DNA from: Terriglobus roseus
GTDB lineage: Bacteria; Acidobacteriota; Terriglobia; Terriglobales; Acidobacteriaceae
Length of the DNA: 64,000 bases
Assembly (NCBI RefSeq): GCF_900105625.1
Contig: NZ_FNSD01000001.1
Location: 3,596,001 to 3,660,000 of the forward strand
Direction of reading: 5' to 3'
The notes below the pieces were generated by a model, which searched no databases, was not told the DNA's origin, and worked only from the letters and a program-made list of their open reading frames with translations. The position numbers and the translations under genes are program-made. Position 1 is the first letter of the stretch. Each line of letters starts with the position of its first letter. Positions 8,242 through 17,798 of the stretch are shown here, in pieces.

Positions 8242-8940
8242 CTACTGTTGGTCCGCGCGGCGCTGCGCGTAGATCATGGTGCCGACGATCGTTTTACCGT
8301 CATGAATCTGGCCGGACGTGCACATCTTCAGCAGCTGCGACAGGGGCATCAGGCTGACTTCGATGCGCTCGTCATCCTCCGGCTCAGCGGTACCGGCGAC
8401 GATGCCGCTGGCGAGGTAAATCTCCATCCACTCGCCCACGAAGCCGGGACTGGCGTAGTAGCGGACGAGCTTCGTCCACTTCTTTGCCCGGTAGCCGGTT
8501 TCCTCGATCAGCTCGCGCTTGGCGGCGGCCAGGACGTTCTCGCCCGGTTCAACACGGCCGGCCGGCAGCTCCAGCAGGTACTGGTCGGCGGCATGACGGA
8601 ACTGGCGCTCGATCACGATGAGCGGGTCGGCAGGATTTGTCGTCTCGTCAACGGCCAGCACGACGACCGATCCGGAGTGGCGCACAACGTCGCGGACGGC
8701 TTCTACGCCGTTTGGTTCGCGCACCTGCTCGGTGTACACGCTGAAGACCTTGCCTTGGTAGGCCAGCTTGCTCTTCAGGATCTGCGCCTTATTCTTTGGC
8801 ACTTTGGGCTTTGCGACGGGGACTTCGGGCATCTCACGCGATCGCCCGGGGGCGGCCTTCGAACTCTTCGCTGGCGTCAACTTCTTATTCACGCTTTTGT
8901 TACCTGCTGACTGTGTCTTTGCCGCTGCTCGCTTCGTCAT
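8242..8940 (-). CDS. Nudix hydrolase, ADP-ribose pyrophosphatase-like
   Basis: 232 aa from ATG 8940 (MTKRAAAK). The upstream in-frame ATG would run into the divergent bshC control region. The first 60 residues are a Lys/Ala/Pro-rich, probably disordered tail. The Nudix box GX5EX7REX2EEXG is complete, beginning at GRVEPGE and ending REL-IEETGY. The preceding QFRHAADQYLLELPAG matches the ADP-ribose pyrophosphatase subfamily, which hydrolyses ADP-ribose to AMP and ribose-5-phosphate. Divergent from bshC with an 87-bp gap. Confidence 0.9.
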   Translation of the reverse strand: MTKRAAAKTQSAGNKSVNKKLTPAKSSKAAPGRSREMPEVPVAKPKVPKNKAQILKSKLAYQGKVFSVYTEQVREPNGVEAVRDVVRHSGSVVVLAVDETTNPADPLIVIERQFRHAADQYLLELPAGRVEPGENVLAAAKRELIEETGYRAKKWTKLVRYYASPGFVGEWMEIYLASGIVAGTAEPEDDERIEVSLMPLSQLLKMCTSGQIHDGKTIVGTMIYAQRRADQQ

Positions 8941-9027
8941 AGCAATCAAGCTATCAAAACTGCATCCAACCGCATTGCCGTGCCATCCTATATCGGGTCC
9001 CAGCCAAGCGGAAGAGTCCCTTCGAGT

Positions 9028-10653
9028 ATGAGCGTAGAGTGTTACCCGATCACTGTCCTTCCGCACCTGGCGAAGCTGTTTCGCGAGTACACGGAACTGC
9101 GTACCGCGCCGGCCGACGCGCCCATTCGCCGGTTCTACGCCAGCAGCCCCTTCGACGACCGTTGGAAGCAGGGCACAAAGCCGTCGCTGCAGCCGGATCG
9201 CAAGCTACTGGTGGATACCCTTACCGCGCAGGCCGTCGGCTTCAACGCGGGTGAGTCGACCTTTGCCAACCTGGACAAGCTGCGGGACGGCGCTCGCGCC
9301 GTTGTGACCGGGCAACAGGTTGGACTGTTTGGCGGACCGCTGCTCACGCTGCTAAAGGCCGCAACAGCGATCCGGAAAGCACAGGTGGCCAGCGAAGCCG
9401 GAGTGCCGCACGTTCCTGTCTTCTGGATGGCTACCGAAGACCATGACCTGGACGAAGTGAATCAGGTGGCCCTGCTGGGTAAGCACGGCGTTGAGACGCT
9501 CCGCTCGACCTTCGCCGACCACAAGCAACAGCCTGTTGGCGACCTAAAGCTCGGTCCGCAGATTGAAGCAGTCGTTGCACAGGCCGAAGAGCTTTTGGCT
9601 TACGCGCCCATCACGGAACTGCTGCGCGAGACCTACACCCCGGCGGACACGCTGGCATCCGCCTTTGGCAAGTTTCTGACTGGCGTCTTCCGCGAGCATG
9701 GCCTGATCGTCATCGATGCCAGCACGCGTGCGTTCCACGCCATGGGCGCGCCCGTTCTTCGCTACGCCATTGAGCACGCGGACGAGCTGCATGTCGCTGT
9801 CACCACGCGCGGTGCGGAGCTTGCCTCAGCGGGGTACAGCTCGCAGGTGCTGGTGAATGATGACTCAACCCTCTTGTTTCTGGTGGACGATCACGGGCAG
9901 CGCTTGCCCCTGCGCCGTCCGAAGCAGGCAAGCGGCGAGCGTGCCTGGAAGGCCGGAACCCACGACTACAGCACGGAGGAATTGCTCGCGATCCTGGAGA
10001 CTTCACCCGAGCGCCTGAGCCCGAATGCGCTGCTGCGGCCCATCTTTCAGGACGCGATCCTGCCCACATCCGCTTACGTCGGCGGACCGGCGGAGATTGC
10101 CTACTTTGCGCAGTGCCGCCCGATCTTTGAGGCCATCCTGGGGGCAGCGACTCCAGCTCTGCCGCGTCTCTCTGCGACGCTGGTACCGCCTGCGATTCGA
10201 ACTGTGATGGATCGCCATGAACTGACCTTGCGCGATGCGTTGGTGACGAGCGATGAACTCTCGCAGCGCCTTGCGGCCCGCGCCATGCCTATTGAAGGCA
10301 AGCGCAAGATTGCCGCTGCGGGCAATGCGCTCGATGAGGAATTGAAGGACGTTGAACGCTGGATGTCCGCGATGGATCCCAATCTGGGCAAGTCCGCTGG
10401 AGTAGCCGCCAACAAGATGCGCTACCAGATGAACCGCCTGCGTCGGCTGGCTGCCAACTGGCAGTTGGAGCGCGAAGCCCATCTGCGCAAGCATGCTGAC
10501 GCCATCACGCTGAACCTCTTCCCCAAGGGCATCGTGCAGGAGCGGCTGCTGGCCGGCATTCAACTGCTCGCGCTTAGTACCGGTGATCTCGCGAACCTTC
10601 TGGTTGAGAACGGCGAGCAGGATTGTCCCGGCCATAGGGTGTTCGATATCTAG
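9028..10653 (+). CDS. bshC: Putative cysteine ligase BshC (bacillithiol biosynthesis)
   Basis: 541 aa from ATG 9028, the family length. BshC is required for the last step of bacillithiol synthesis, joining cysteine to GlcN-malate. Recognisable blocks are TGQQVGLFGGPL, PVFWMATEDHDLDEVN, and AYVGGPAEIAYFAQ. A coiled region of about 60 residues lies near the C-terminus (KGIVQERLLAGIQLLAL follows). No bshA or bshB is in the window. The start was placed at MSVECYPI, because residues from the upstream in-frame start at 8980 show no family character. Confidence 0.92.
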   Translation: MSVECYPITVLPHLAKLFREYTELRTAPADAPIRRFYASSPFDDRWKQGTKPSLQPDRKLLVDTLTAQAVGFNAGESTFANLDKLRDGARAVVTGQQVGLFGGPLLTLLKAATAIRKAQVASEAGVPHVPVFWMATEDHDLDEVNQVALLGKHGVETLRSTFADHKQQPVGDLKLGPQIEAVVAQAEELLAYAPITELLRETYTPADTLASAFGKFLTGVFREHGLIVIDASTRAFHAMGAPVLRYAIEHADELHVAVTTRGAELASAGYSSQVLVNDDSTLLFLVDDHGQRLPLRRPKQASGERAWKAGTHDYSTEELLAILETSPERLSPNALLRPIFQDAILPTSAYVGGPAEIAYFAQCRPIFEAILGAATPALPRLSATLVPPAIRTVMDRHELTLRDALVTSDELSQRLAARAMPIEGKRKIAAAGNALDEELKDVERWMSAMDPNLGKSAGVAANKMRYQMNRLRRLAANWQLEREAHLRKHADAITLNLFPKGIVQERLLAGIQLLALSTGDLANLLVENGEQDCPGHRVFDI

Positions 10654-10682
10654 TTCGATGCTTCGCGTAGAATCCTCTGCGT

Positions 10683-11000
10683 ATGGCGAAGAAGCAAACC
10701 AAGGAAATCGGCTTTGAGGTGGCGTGCCCGGACTGTGGCGCCATGCTGCGCATTGACCCGGTGACGCAATCCGTCATCTCCCACACGCCGGCTCCGCGCA
10801 AGCGCACCTTTGAGGATCTGGGCTCGGCTGCGAAGGCTGCGCGAGAGCAGGACGCCCGGCGCGACAGTATCTTTGCGCAGTCGGTTGAGGCGCAGAAGAA
10901 CCGCGACAGCATCCTATCCGCCAAGTTTGAAGAGGCCTTTCGCAAGGCAAAAGAGTCTCCGGATACGGGCAAACCACTGCGCGAATTCGACCTCGATTGA
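10683..11000 (+). CDS. Small conserved-type protein with a single CPDCG motif
   Basis: 105 aa. An N-terminal CPDCG at residues 15-19 looks like half of a zinc ribbon, with no second Cys pair in the protein. The rest is charged and helical (repeated Arg/Asp/Glu/Lys). It starts 29 bp after bshC and ends 51 bp before the pectinase start, so it may be transcribed with bshC. If it binds zinc it would have to dimerise or use other ligands. Function unknown. Confidence 0.7.
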   Translation: MAKKQTKEIGFEVACPDCGAMLRIDPVTQSVISHTPAPRKRTFEDLGSAAKAAREQDARRDSIFAQSVEAQKNRDSILSAKFEEAFRKAKESPDTGKPLREFDLD

Positions 11001-11051
11001 TTTCCTGCAAGTAGTTCATTGCAAAGCGTTTATGTGCTTAAGGTGATTTCA

Positions 11052-12458
11052 ATGAATCGTCTCAGTTTTCTGTTGCTTGCATTTGCCTTGCCGATACATG
11101 CGGCTACCGTTACAGCGAATAACTTTGGCGCCAAGGGCGACGGTGTGGCCGACGATACGAAGGCGATCCAGAAGGCGCTGGATGCTGCTGCGGGCAAACA
11201 CGACACCGTCACGCTGAAGCCCGGCACCTACCGCATCGGTTCGATCTTTGTGAAGAGCGGGTCCCGGCTGGATGTCCCGAAAGGCGTCACGCTGCGCGGC
11301 ATTCAGTCGCTTGATGCGTACCCGCTGATGCCGACGCGCATCGCAGGCATTGAGATGACGTGGCCGGCCGCGCTGGTCAACGTCTACAAGCAGACCGACG
11401 TGCAAATCACCGGCGAGGGCACGATCGACGGCGACGGTTCGTACTGGTGGAAGAGCTATTGGGATCTGCGCGCGCAGTATGAGCCCAAGGGGCTGCGCTG
11501 GGCCAGCGACTACGACGCGAAGCGGCCCCGGCTGATCCAGGTCTTCGACTCCTCGAACGTCAAGCTGGATGGACCGACTCTCACGCGCTCAGGCTTCTGG
11601 ACGGTACACATCTGTTATTCGCATGACGTGACGATCGACCACGTGACCATTCGCAACAATGAGGGCGGCAAGGGCCCGTCGACGGACGGCATCGACATCG
11701 ACAGCTCCCACGACGTGCTGGTACAGCATGCCGACATCGATGTGAATGACGACGCCCTCTGCCTCAAGGCTGGCCGCGACTCCGATGGTCTGCGTGTGAA
11801 CCGGCCAACGTACAACGTAGTCCTGCGTGACTCGCTGATCCGCACCGGCGCCGCGGCTGTTACGTTCGGCAGCGAGACCTCGGGCGGCTTCCGCAACATC
11901 GAGGCATACAACCTGACCGCGATGCGTGGCGTAACGAATGGCGTGCTGATCAAGAGCGCGAAGGTTCGCGGCGGCTTTGGCGAGAACCTGCGCGTGCATG
12001 ATCTGCACCTGGATGGTGTGAAGACACCCATCAAGGTGACGCTGAACTGGAACCCCGCGTACAGCTACACCGCGCTGCCTGCCGGCACCGATCCTAAGAC
12101 CGTGCCGCCGTACTGGATTCCGCTCACCACAAAGGTCCCAGAGGCGCAGGGCCTGGCGCACTTTCATGATGTTCACTTCTGGAACATCGATGCAAGGGAC
12201 GCGGAGACGGCCATCGACATGGCAGCGTACCCGAATGCAACGCTGGATAACTTCCAGATCGACCACGTAAACGTTGTAGCGAACACTGCCGGTTCCATCG
12301 CAAATACGAAGGGACTCAAGTTGAGTGAGATTCACCTGACCGTGGCGGATGGCAGCACGTTGAAGTCTGAGGACAATACCGGCATTGCGGGTCTGGGGGC
12401 GGTGAAGTATGTCGCCGGGCAGAAGACGCATCCGGGGAATGTGAAGATTCCGGATTAG
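11052..12458 (+). CDS. Secreted glycoside hydrolase family 28 (polygalacturonase-like)
   Basis: 468 aa from ATG 11052 (MNRLSFLL), where a classic signal peptide starts. The mature enzyme should hydrolyse galacturonan-type plant polysaccharides. After an N-terminal FGAKGDGVADDTKAIQKAL block, which is typical of pectin-lyase-fold proteins, the right-handed beta-helix contains the catalytic aspartates: Asp212 in TDGID and Asp233/Asp234 in NDDALCLK. It continues with TFGSETSGG and GVLIKS, the bacterial exo-enzyme versions of the GHG and RIK motifs. No transporter or uronate gene is adjacent, so the substrate is inferred from family only. Confidence 0.9.
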   Translation: MNRLSFLLLAFALPIHAATVTANNFGAKGDGVADDTKAIQKALDAAAGKHDTVTLKPGTYRIGSIFVKSGSRLDVPKGVTLRGIQSLDAYPLMPTRIAGIEMTWPAALVNVYKQTDVQITGEGTIDGDGSYWWKSYWDLRAQYEPKGLRWASDYDAKRPRLIQVFDSSNVKLDGPTLTRSGFWTVHICYSHDVTIDHVTIRNNEGGKGPSTDGIDIDSSHDVLVQHADIDVNDDALCLKAGRDSDGLRVNRPTYNVVLRDSLIRTGAAAVTFGSETSGGFRNIEAYNLTAMRGVTNGVLIKSAKVRGGFGENLRVHDLHLDGVKTPIKVTLNWNPAYSYTALPAGTDPKTVPPYWIPLTTKVPEAQGLAHFHDVHFWNIDARDAETAIDMAAYPNATLDNFQIDHVNVVANTAGSIANTKGLKLSEIHLTVADGSTLKSEDNTGIAGLGAVKYVAGQKTHPGNVKIPD

Positions 12459-12464
12459 CAGAAT

Positions 12465-12495
12465 CGTAAGGGCACGCTTCAGCCGCCCCCTTACG
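12465..12495 (+). terminator. Possible terminator after the GH28 gene
   Basis: CGTAAGGG/CCCTTACG stem with a 15-nt loop just after the stop codon. Only a mixed pyrimidine tail follows, so it is a weak candidate. Confidence 0.4.
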
Positions 12496-12589
12496 ACTCT
12501 TGCCTTGCCCCGGCTAACGGTCACCGAGTGCCACCAGTGCGGTCACGAGTGCCGTGAGTGCATGCGGCGCTGGCCTATGTCTCAGACGG

Positions 12590-12612
12590 GAGACACGGGG
12601 CACCCCATCCCG
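12590..12612. repeat. Short palindromic GGGGCACCCCA-containing element
   Basis: Sequence around ACGGGGCACCCCATCCCGT between two convergent genes carries the core found in the palindromic elements at 20973 and 46229. CACGGG and CCCGTG arms pair. The remaining gap (12496-12662) shows no other clear signal. Confidence 0.4.
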
Positions 12613-12662
12613 TGCTTGTCCAATGACTCCACGATGACAATGATGGAGAGGGAAGGTTGGCT

Positions 12663-13895
12663 TCAGGCCTTCACGGCTTGGCCAAAGATGCGGAGATAGT
12701 TGCCGCCGCCGATCTTTGCGATCTCATCGGCGGTGAAGCCGGTCTTGAGCATCGCGTCGACGACGACGTAGAGGAACCCTTCTGTCTGGCCGTTCCATGC
12801 GTAGTTGGTGCGTTCGCCGGCTCGTGCACCCTGTGGTCCGGGACGAGGGCCGCCCGGCATGCCGTCGCCAACACCACCCTGCGAAGGACCGCCTTGGCTG
12901 CCATCGGGCTTTGGTCCACCCGGAGGCCCACCACCCGGAGGCGGTCCGCCGGGGCCACGTGGTGCGGGCTGGGTCAGCTTGGTGTCCGTGCCGATGCAGA
13001 CGTGATCGATGCCGATGACGTCGGCCATGGCTCGAAGGTTCTGCGCGAAGGCGAGTGGTGTATCGGCCAGATGCGTCCAGACACCGACCAGGCCACCCGC
13101 CTTCGCGACCATCGTTGCCTGTTCTTTGCTGATGAGGCGCGGGCGCATCATCTGGGCTATACGCGGGTTGTCTCCGAGCTGTGTGTCCAGGCCGGTGTGA
13201 GAGATGATGACGGGGCGCGTGCTGAGCCGGAGTGCGGCCTCCGTCGTCTTTGTGTCGGCATGGGCGAGGTCGATGAGCATGCCCAGCCGGTTGCACTCCT
13301 TGATGACAGAGGCACCGAAGGCAGTCAGGCCGCCGTACTTCGGCGTGTTGGTGTAGACGTCGCCGAGTGCCACGGTGGCATCGCTGTCATGCAGCAGGCC
13401 GAGGTGTCGCAGGCCGCGACCATAGGCCTCTTCCACTCGCTCGACGCGACCCTGCAGGAAGTGGCCACCCTCCACCGACTGGACCACGGTTGGCTGCTGC
13501 TGCTTGTGCGCGGTGCGGATGTCTGACACTGAAAGTGAGCGCCTCACTCCGCTGCGTTTCAACTGATGGTCCGCGGCCTCCAGCCCCTTAAGGAAGCGGT
13601 CATAGGCATCGCCCTGCTGGTAGTCCGTGGCAAAGGTCATGCAGATCGCGGACAGGCCGGATCTCTTCATCTCGCCGACGAGGTCGATATCGGGTCCAGG
13701 CATCTCGGCTGCGGTGAGCGGGAGGTCGACGTGGTTGTGGGTGTCGATGCCGATCATGTTGGCAACGATGCCGGAAACCTTCGGGTCGATCGTGCCAATA
13801 GCCCATCCTGACCGTCGCGCGAGCAGTGCGGCGCCTGTTGCCATGGTTGCGGTTGCGAGGAAACGCCGCCTTGACGCGCCTGCCTGAGACTTCAT
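12663..13895 (-). CDS. Exported M19-family (renal dipeptidase-like) metallopeptidase with Gly/Pro insert
   Basis: 410 aa from ATG 13895, giving a twin-arginine signal (SRRRFLATATMATGAALL); ATG 13922 is an alternative start. M19 enzymes are two-metal dipeptidases, often acting on peptides with D-residues. Visible ligand regions are DTHNH near residue 50, SVEGGHF, LIDLAHAD, IISHTG and HVCIGTD. In most relatives the first motif is HxD (HND); here it reads HNH. A Gly/Pro-rich low-complexity stretch of about 45 residues interrupts the region after IGTDTK, before the conserved C-terminal IGGGNYLRIF. A second M19 enzyme is at 44854. Confidence 0.88.
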   Translation of the reverse strand: MKSQAGASRRRFLATATMATGAALLARRSGWAIGTIDPKVSGIVANMIGIDTHNHVDLPLTAAEMPGPDIDLVGEMKRSGLSAICMTFATDYQQGDAYDRFLKGLEAADHQLKRSGVRRSLSVSDIRTAHKQQQPTVVQSVEGGHFLQGRVERVEEAYGRGLRHLGLLHDSDATVALGDVYTNTPKYGGLTAFGASVIKECNRLGMLIDLAHADTKTTEAALRLSTRPVIISHTGLDTQLGDNPRIAQMMRPRLISKEQATMVAKAGGLVGVWTHLADTPLAFAQNLRAMADVIGIDHVCIGTDTKLTQPAPRGPGGPPPGGGPPGGPKPDGSQGGPSQGGVGDGMPGGPRPGPQGARAGERTNYAWNGQTEGFLYVVVDAMLKTGFTADEIAKIGGGNYLRIFGQAVKA

Positions 13896-14053
13896 CCGAG
13901 CTCCAATCTGCGAAGTGATCATAGCGTTGGACGGTCGGGAGCGGTCGCAGATTCCCTTGAGTGCGTGTGGGGTTGCGACGGAGCGCCTGAACGTGAGAGG
14001 GGCGCACTGCGCGAGGCTCACCTATGGGGCGGCTCTCTCGTCTCACTGCGGAC

Positions 14054-14428
14054 CTAGAGTTTGATGGTGACGAGGCCTTGCCTCGGTGCGCGGTCGAGGC
14101 CGAGTTGCTGGCGCGCGGCGGCGCTCATGCGGTCGGCGGTCCAGGCTGGTTCCCACACGAGAGTGACTTCGCTGCGGCTGACGTCGGGAAGGCCGGCGAG
14201 GCGGTTCTTGACCTGGCCGATCAGCATGGCCTCCCGCTCCTCGCTGGGTGCGCGCATGGTCATGACGACGTGTGGAACATAGCGCGGCTGGAAGCCGGGC
14301 CATTCGGTGTCCTGCTGGATGTCAACGCTGTAGACCAGGCCAAGATCGACGATGTTCACGGACAGCTCCGGGTCAAAGCAGACGCGGAGGGCTTCGCGGA
14401 TGTCGTCCTGGGTGGGTGCGGAATTCAT
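14054..14428 (-). CDS. SufT/MIP18-family (DUF59) Fe-S assembly-like protein
   Basis: 124 aa from ATG 14428. The family motif DPELSVNIVDLGLVY is near the N-terminus, followed by the alpha/beta core with VVMTMRAPS and VTLVWEPAW. The invariant Cys seen in some family members before the PCP-like core is replaced by methionine/alanine here. Homologues help mature Fe-S proteins. It sits about 100 bp downstream of the polyprenyl synthase on the same strand. Whether it works with the cysteine desulfurase at the window's left end is only a guess. Confidence 0.85.
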   Translation of the reverse strand: MNSAPTQDDIREALRVCFDPELSVNIVDLGLVYSVDIQQDTEWPGFQPRYVPHVVMTMRAPSEEREAMLIGQVKNRLAGLPDVSRSEVTLVWEPAWTADRMSAAARQQLGLDRAPRQGLVTIKL

Positions 14429-14527
14429 AGTTAGCGAGCTTGCGGTATTGCGGCTTGGCACTTACGGGTTGGCATCTGCGAGTTCACTGCTGAGGTCCAT
14501 GCGGCCCGGGCAGTGAACTCGCGTTCG

Positions 14528-15439
14528 CTAGTTGGTGCGCTCGACGAGCGCGCGGGCTACGGCCTTCAGCGCATCGGCGCGTTGGCCGAAGATGTCGAGC
14601 TCTGCCAGGCCGTCGCGCAGCAGTTCCGCTGCGGTCTCGCGCGAGGCATCGAGTCCGAAGACAGCCGGCCATGTGGCCTTGTCGCTTGCGGTGTCTTTGC
14701 CGGCGGTCTTGCCGAGTTCTTCACTGCTCTGGGTGACGTCCAGGATGTCATCGACGATCTGGAAGGCGAGGCCGGCGCGCTCACCGAAGCGGCGCAGGTG
14801 GGTAACTTCTTCGACGGAAGCTCCGCCGATCAGGCCGCCTGCAACGATGGAGACCGTGATGAGTGCGCCTGTCTTGGAGCGATGGATCGCTTCGACAAGC
14901 TCTGCGGTCGGCTTCTGACCTTCGCCTTCGATGTCCATCACCTGGCCGCCGATCATGCCGGGTGCAAGGCCTTCGGAGCCCACACCAGTCCCGGTGGCGA
15001 CCGCTACTTCCTTGACGATCTCGATCTTCGCTGCGGCATCGCCGGGCAGCTTCGCGAGTGTCTCGTAAGCGAGTGTCTGCAACGCATCGCCAGCCAGAAT
15101 CGCCATGGCTTCGCCGTAGACGACGTGGCAGGTTGGCTTGCCGCGGCGCAGATCGTCGTTGTCCAGCGCGGGTAGATCGTCATGGATGAGCGAGTAGGTG
15201 TGCAGCATCTCGATGGCTGCGCCAACATCCGCGGCGCCGTCCGGCAGATCGCCGGCTATCATGCGCGCGCTTTCCATCACCAGCAGCGGCCGCAGACGCT
15301 TGCCGCCAGCGAAGACGGAGTGACGCATGGCCCTGTGAATGTTGTGAGGCTGTGTGGCGGTTTCGGGCAGCAAGCGCTCAAGCGCAGCGTCCGTCAGTGC
15401 GATTCCAGATTTGACGAGCTGCGCGTAATCAAAACTCAT
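14528..15439 (-). CDS. Polyprenyl (farnesyl/geranylgeranyl) diphosphate synthase
   Basis: 303 aa. Trans-isoprenyl chain elongation from DMAPP and IPP for quinone, carotenoid and undecaprenyl precursors. The first Asp-rich motif lies at residues 87-93 (HDDLPALDNDD) and the second at 229-233 (FQIVDDILD), with GGKRLRP at 45-51 and the KTG motif at 188-190. The N-terminal length and the residues before the first motif resemble IspA-type farnesyl diphosphate synthases, but chain length cannot be fixed from sequence alone. Neighbouring genes are not isoprenoid genes. Confidence 0.92.
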   Translation of the reverse strand: MSFDYAQLVKSGIALTDAALERLLPETATQPHNIHRAMRHSVFAGGKRLRPLLVMESARMIAGDLPDGAADVGAAIEMLHTYSLIHDDLPALDNDDLRRGKPTCHVVYGEAMAILAGDALQTLAYETLAKLPGDAAAKIEIVKEVAVATGTGVGSEGLAPGMIGGQVMDIEGEGQKPTAELVEAIHRSKTGALITVSIVAGGLIGGASVEEVTHLRRFGERAGLAFQIVDDILDVTQSSEELGKTAGKDTASDKATWPAVFGLDASRETAAELLRDGLAELDIFGQRADALKAVARALVERTN

Positions 15440-15478
15440 GGCTTGGACCCATGATAACCGGTGCCGCGGGCCAGGTTA

Positions 15479-17596
15479 TCAGCAGGCGCCGGCAGGGACC
15501 GCTGGCTGCGTCAGCAGGGACTCAATCGGTTCGGGCCGACCTACGGCGTAGCCCTGCGCGTAGTCGATGCCAAGCTCCGTTACGCGCTGAAGAATCTCGT
15601 CATCTTCAACGAACTCCGCGATCGTCTGCGCGCCAACTTCGTGCGCAATGTTGTTGATGGATCGAACGATGGTCATGTCGACGGCGCTCTGCGGAATGTT
15701 GCGGACGAAGCTGCCTTCAATCTTGATGAAGTCCACGCGAAAGCTGCGCAGATAACTGAAGGAGGACATGCCAATGCCGAAGTCGTCCAGCGCAACTTTG
15801 CATCCTGTACATCGCACCTTCTCGATTACGGCGCTTGCATTCAGCAGATTGTTGATGAGGGATGTTTCTGTGATCTCGAAGGTCAGGGCCGAGGGCTGCA
15901 GCGGCGACCGTTGGAGCAGGTCGAGAAAGAAGGGCAGGAACTTCGCATCATTCAGTGAGTTCGCTGAAAGATTGATGCTGAGTTGAAGGTCTGGAACGGC
16001 GGCCAGCGCTGCGCCGCGGCGTTCCAACGCCTGCGTCAGCACCCATCGATCCAGGTCCGCCATCAGGTCATAGCGCTCGGCCGCCGGGATGAAGCTGCCG
16101 GGCGAGATCATCTCTCCCTTGCGGTCCTGCATGCGCAGCAGCAGTTCATAGCGTGGCGCAGTCTCACCGCGGGTGGACACGATGGGCTGGGCAAGCAGCG
16201 TGAAGCGATTGGCATGGATGGCGTCGCGAATCTCAGAGGCTACCTGGAGCTGGTGATGGCGGTCGTAGACCTCGCCATTGTCCGGGTGATAGACGCTCAT
16301 GTGATTGCGACCGGCGTTTTTCGCCGCGTAACAGGCGACGTCGGCCTGCTTCATCACGTTGGCGATGTCGCTCTTATCTGTCATTTCAGCTACGCCAAGG
16401 CTGGCGGAGATGGGGAAGGAGCGCTCCTCCCACACGAAACCAAGCGCGCTGATCGCATCCATAATCCTCTGCAACGTCGGCTCAGCCTGGGCGGGCGTGC
16501 AGTCTTCCAGGATGATGGCGAATTCGTCGCCGCCAAGTCGTGCGATCACATCTGTCGTCCGCACGTGGCGCGTCAGCAGCTCCGCCACGGATTTGAGCAA
16601 GACGTCGCCTGCGGTATGGCCGGCGGTGTCATTCACGACCTTGAAGCGATCCAGATCCAGGAAGCACACGGTGCTTCGCGTTCCGGTGGAGATGGTTCGC
16701 ATCAGCGACTCATTCAGGGCCGTTTCAAACTGGCGCCGATTGGGAAGCAGGGTGAGCGCATCATGTGTGGAGCTGAAGGCGATCTCGCGCTGGATAGATC
16801 GCATCCGGGTGACGTCCTGAAAGACGAGAACCGCACCGGCGATCCTGCCGTCATGCGCGTGGATGGGCGCGGCGGAGTCCTGCACGTCACGCGATGGGCC
16901 GTTACGGACCCGCAGCGAGACGCCGTCCTGCAGATAGAAGGGGCGATTGTGTAACAGGCAATCCCGGATAGGATTGCGGACGGGCATGCGGGTTTCTTCC
17001 AGGAAGAGGTCGAAGACCTCTTCAACCGGATGGCTCATGGCTTCCTCGCGCGGCCATCCCGTCATTGCCTCCGCGACCGGATTCATCATGGTCACGCGGC
17101 CCTCTGCATCGGTACAGATGACACCGTCCGCGATGGACAGCAACGTTACCTCCAGCCGGTCACGCTCCTCCTGCATGGAGCGCTCCGTGGCTTCCAGCGC
17201 CAGCTGCTGCTGCCGGTACCTGGTCTGATCGTGCGTTACTTTGGCGAAGCCGACGGGCGTACCGTCTTCGTCCCGCATCAGCGTCACGACAACGGAAGCC
17301 CAGAAAGTGGACCCGTCCCGGCGGACGCGCCAGCCCTCACCCTCGTAGCGACCGCGGTTGAGCGCGGTAGCCAAAATGGCGTCCGGCTGACCGCTCGTCG
17401 CGTCTTCTGGTTGAAAGAAAACGGAAAAGTGCCGGCCGATAATTTCGGCCTCGCTGTAACCCTTAATTCGTTGCGCACCGGTGTTCCAGGACGTTATGTC
17501 GCCTTCTAAGTTCAACATATAAATGGCGTAGTCCTGGACCGCGTCCACCAACAGATGGAACCTGTCGTGGTCGCGCAGATTGTAGGGAACCTTCAA
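15479..17596 (-). CDS. PAS-PAS-GGDEF-EAL c-di-GMP signalling protein
   Basis: 705 aa, apparently starting with TTG at 17596, preceded by a GGAA. No transmembrane segment is seen. Two PAS domains (about 10-130 and 140-265) precede a GGDEF domain with an intact RLGGDEF site and an RTTD inhibitory site five residues upstream, so cyclase activity is expected. The C-terminal EAL domain reads ELL in place of EAL, with NLS, EITET, DDFGIGMSS, IKIEGSF and a QG pair all recognisable. Phosphodiesterase activity is likely but less certain because AEGVE reads AEFVE. Stands alone between ispA-like and radical SAM genes. Confidence 0.93.
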   Translation of the reverse strand: MKVPYNLRDHDRFHLLVDAVQDYAIYMLNLEGDITSWNTGAQRIKGYSEAEIIGRHFSVFFQPEDATSGQPDAILATALNRGRYEGEGWRVRRDGSTFWASVVVTLMRDEDGTPVGFAKVTHDQTRYRQQQLALEATERSMQEERDRLEVTLLSIADGVICTDAEGRVTMMNPVAEAMTGWPREEAMSHPVEEVFDLFLEETRMPVRNPIRDCLLHNRPFYLQDGVSLRVRNGPSRDVQDSAAPIHAHDGRIAGAVLVFQDVTRMRSIQREIAFSSTHDALTLLPNRRQFETALNESLMRTISTGTRSTVCFLDLDRFKVVNDTAGHTAGDVLLKSVAELLTRHVRTTDVIARLGGDEFAIILEDCTPAQAEPTLQRIMDAISALGFVWEERSFPISASLGVAEMTDKSDIANVMKQADVACYAAKNAGRNHMSVYHPDNGEVYDRHHQLQVASEIRDAIHANRFTLLAQPIVSTRGETAPRYELLLRMQDRKGEMISPGSFIPAAERYDLMADLDRWVLTQALERRGAALAAVPDLQLSINLSANSLNDAKFLPFFLDLLQRSPLQPSALTFEITETSLINNLLNASAVIEKVRCTGCKVALDDFGIGMSSFSYLRSFRVDFIKIEGSFVRNIPQSAVDMTIVRSINNIAHEVGAQTIAEFVEDDEILQRVTELGIDYAQGYAVGRPEPIESLLTQPAVPAGAC

Positions 17597-17798
17597 AGGA
17601 ATTCCGTTTCACGAACATATTTGTTTGTACTCGCGGATGGTATCTCATGTTCTCCGTCTGGGGAATTACCCAAACGGTCGTCCGGGATCGAAGGTCCCAC
17701 GACTGGAGGTCACTTTCCGCTGTGCAGATATGCCGTTTGACGCTTGACCGGGCTCGGCGATTCAGCATAGCCTGACCGTGCGTCTGAGGGGCGAACAA

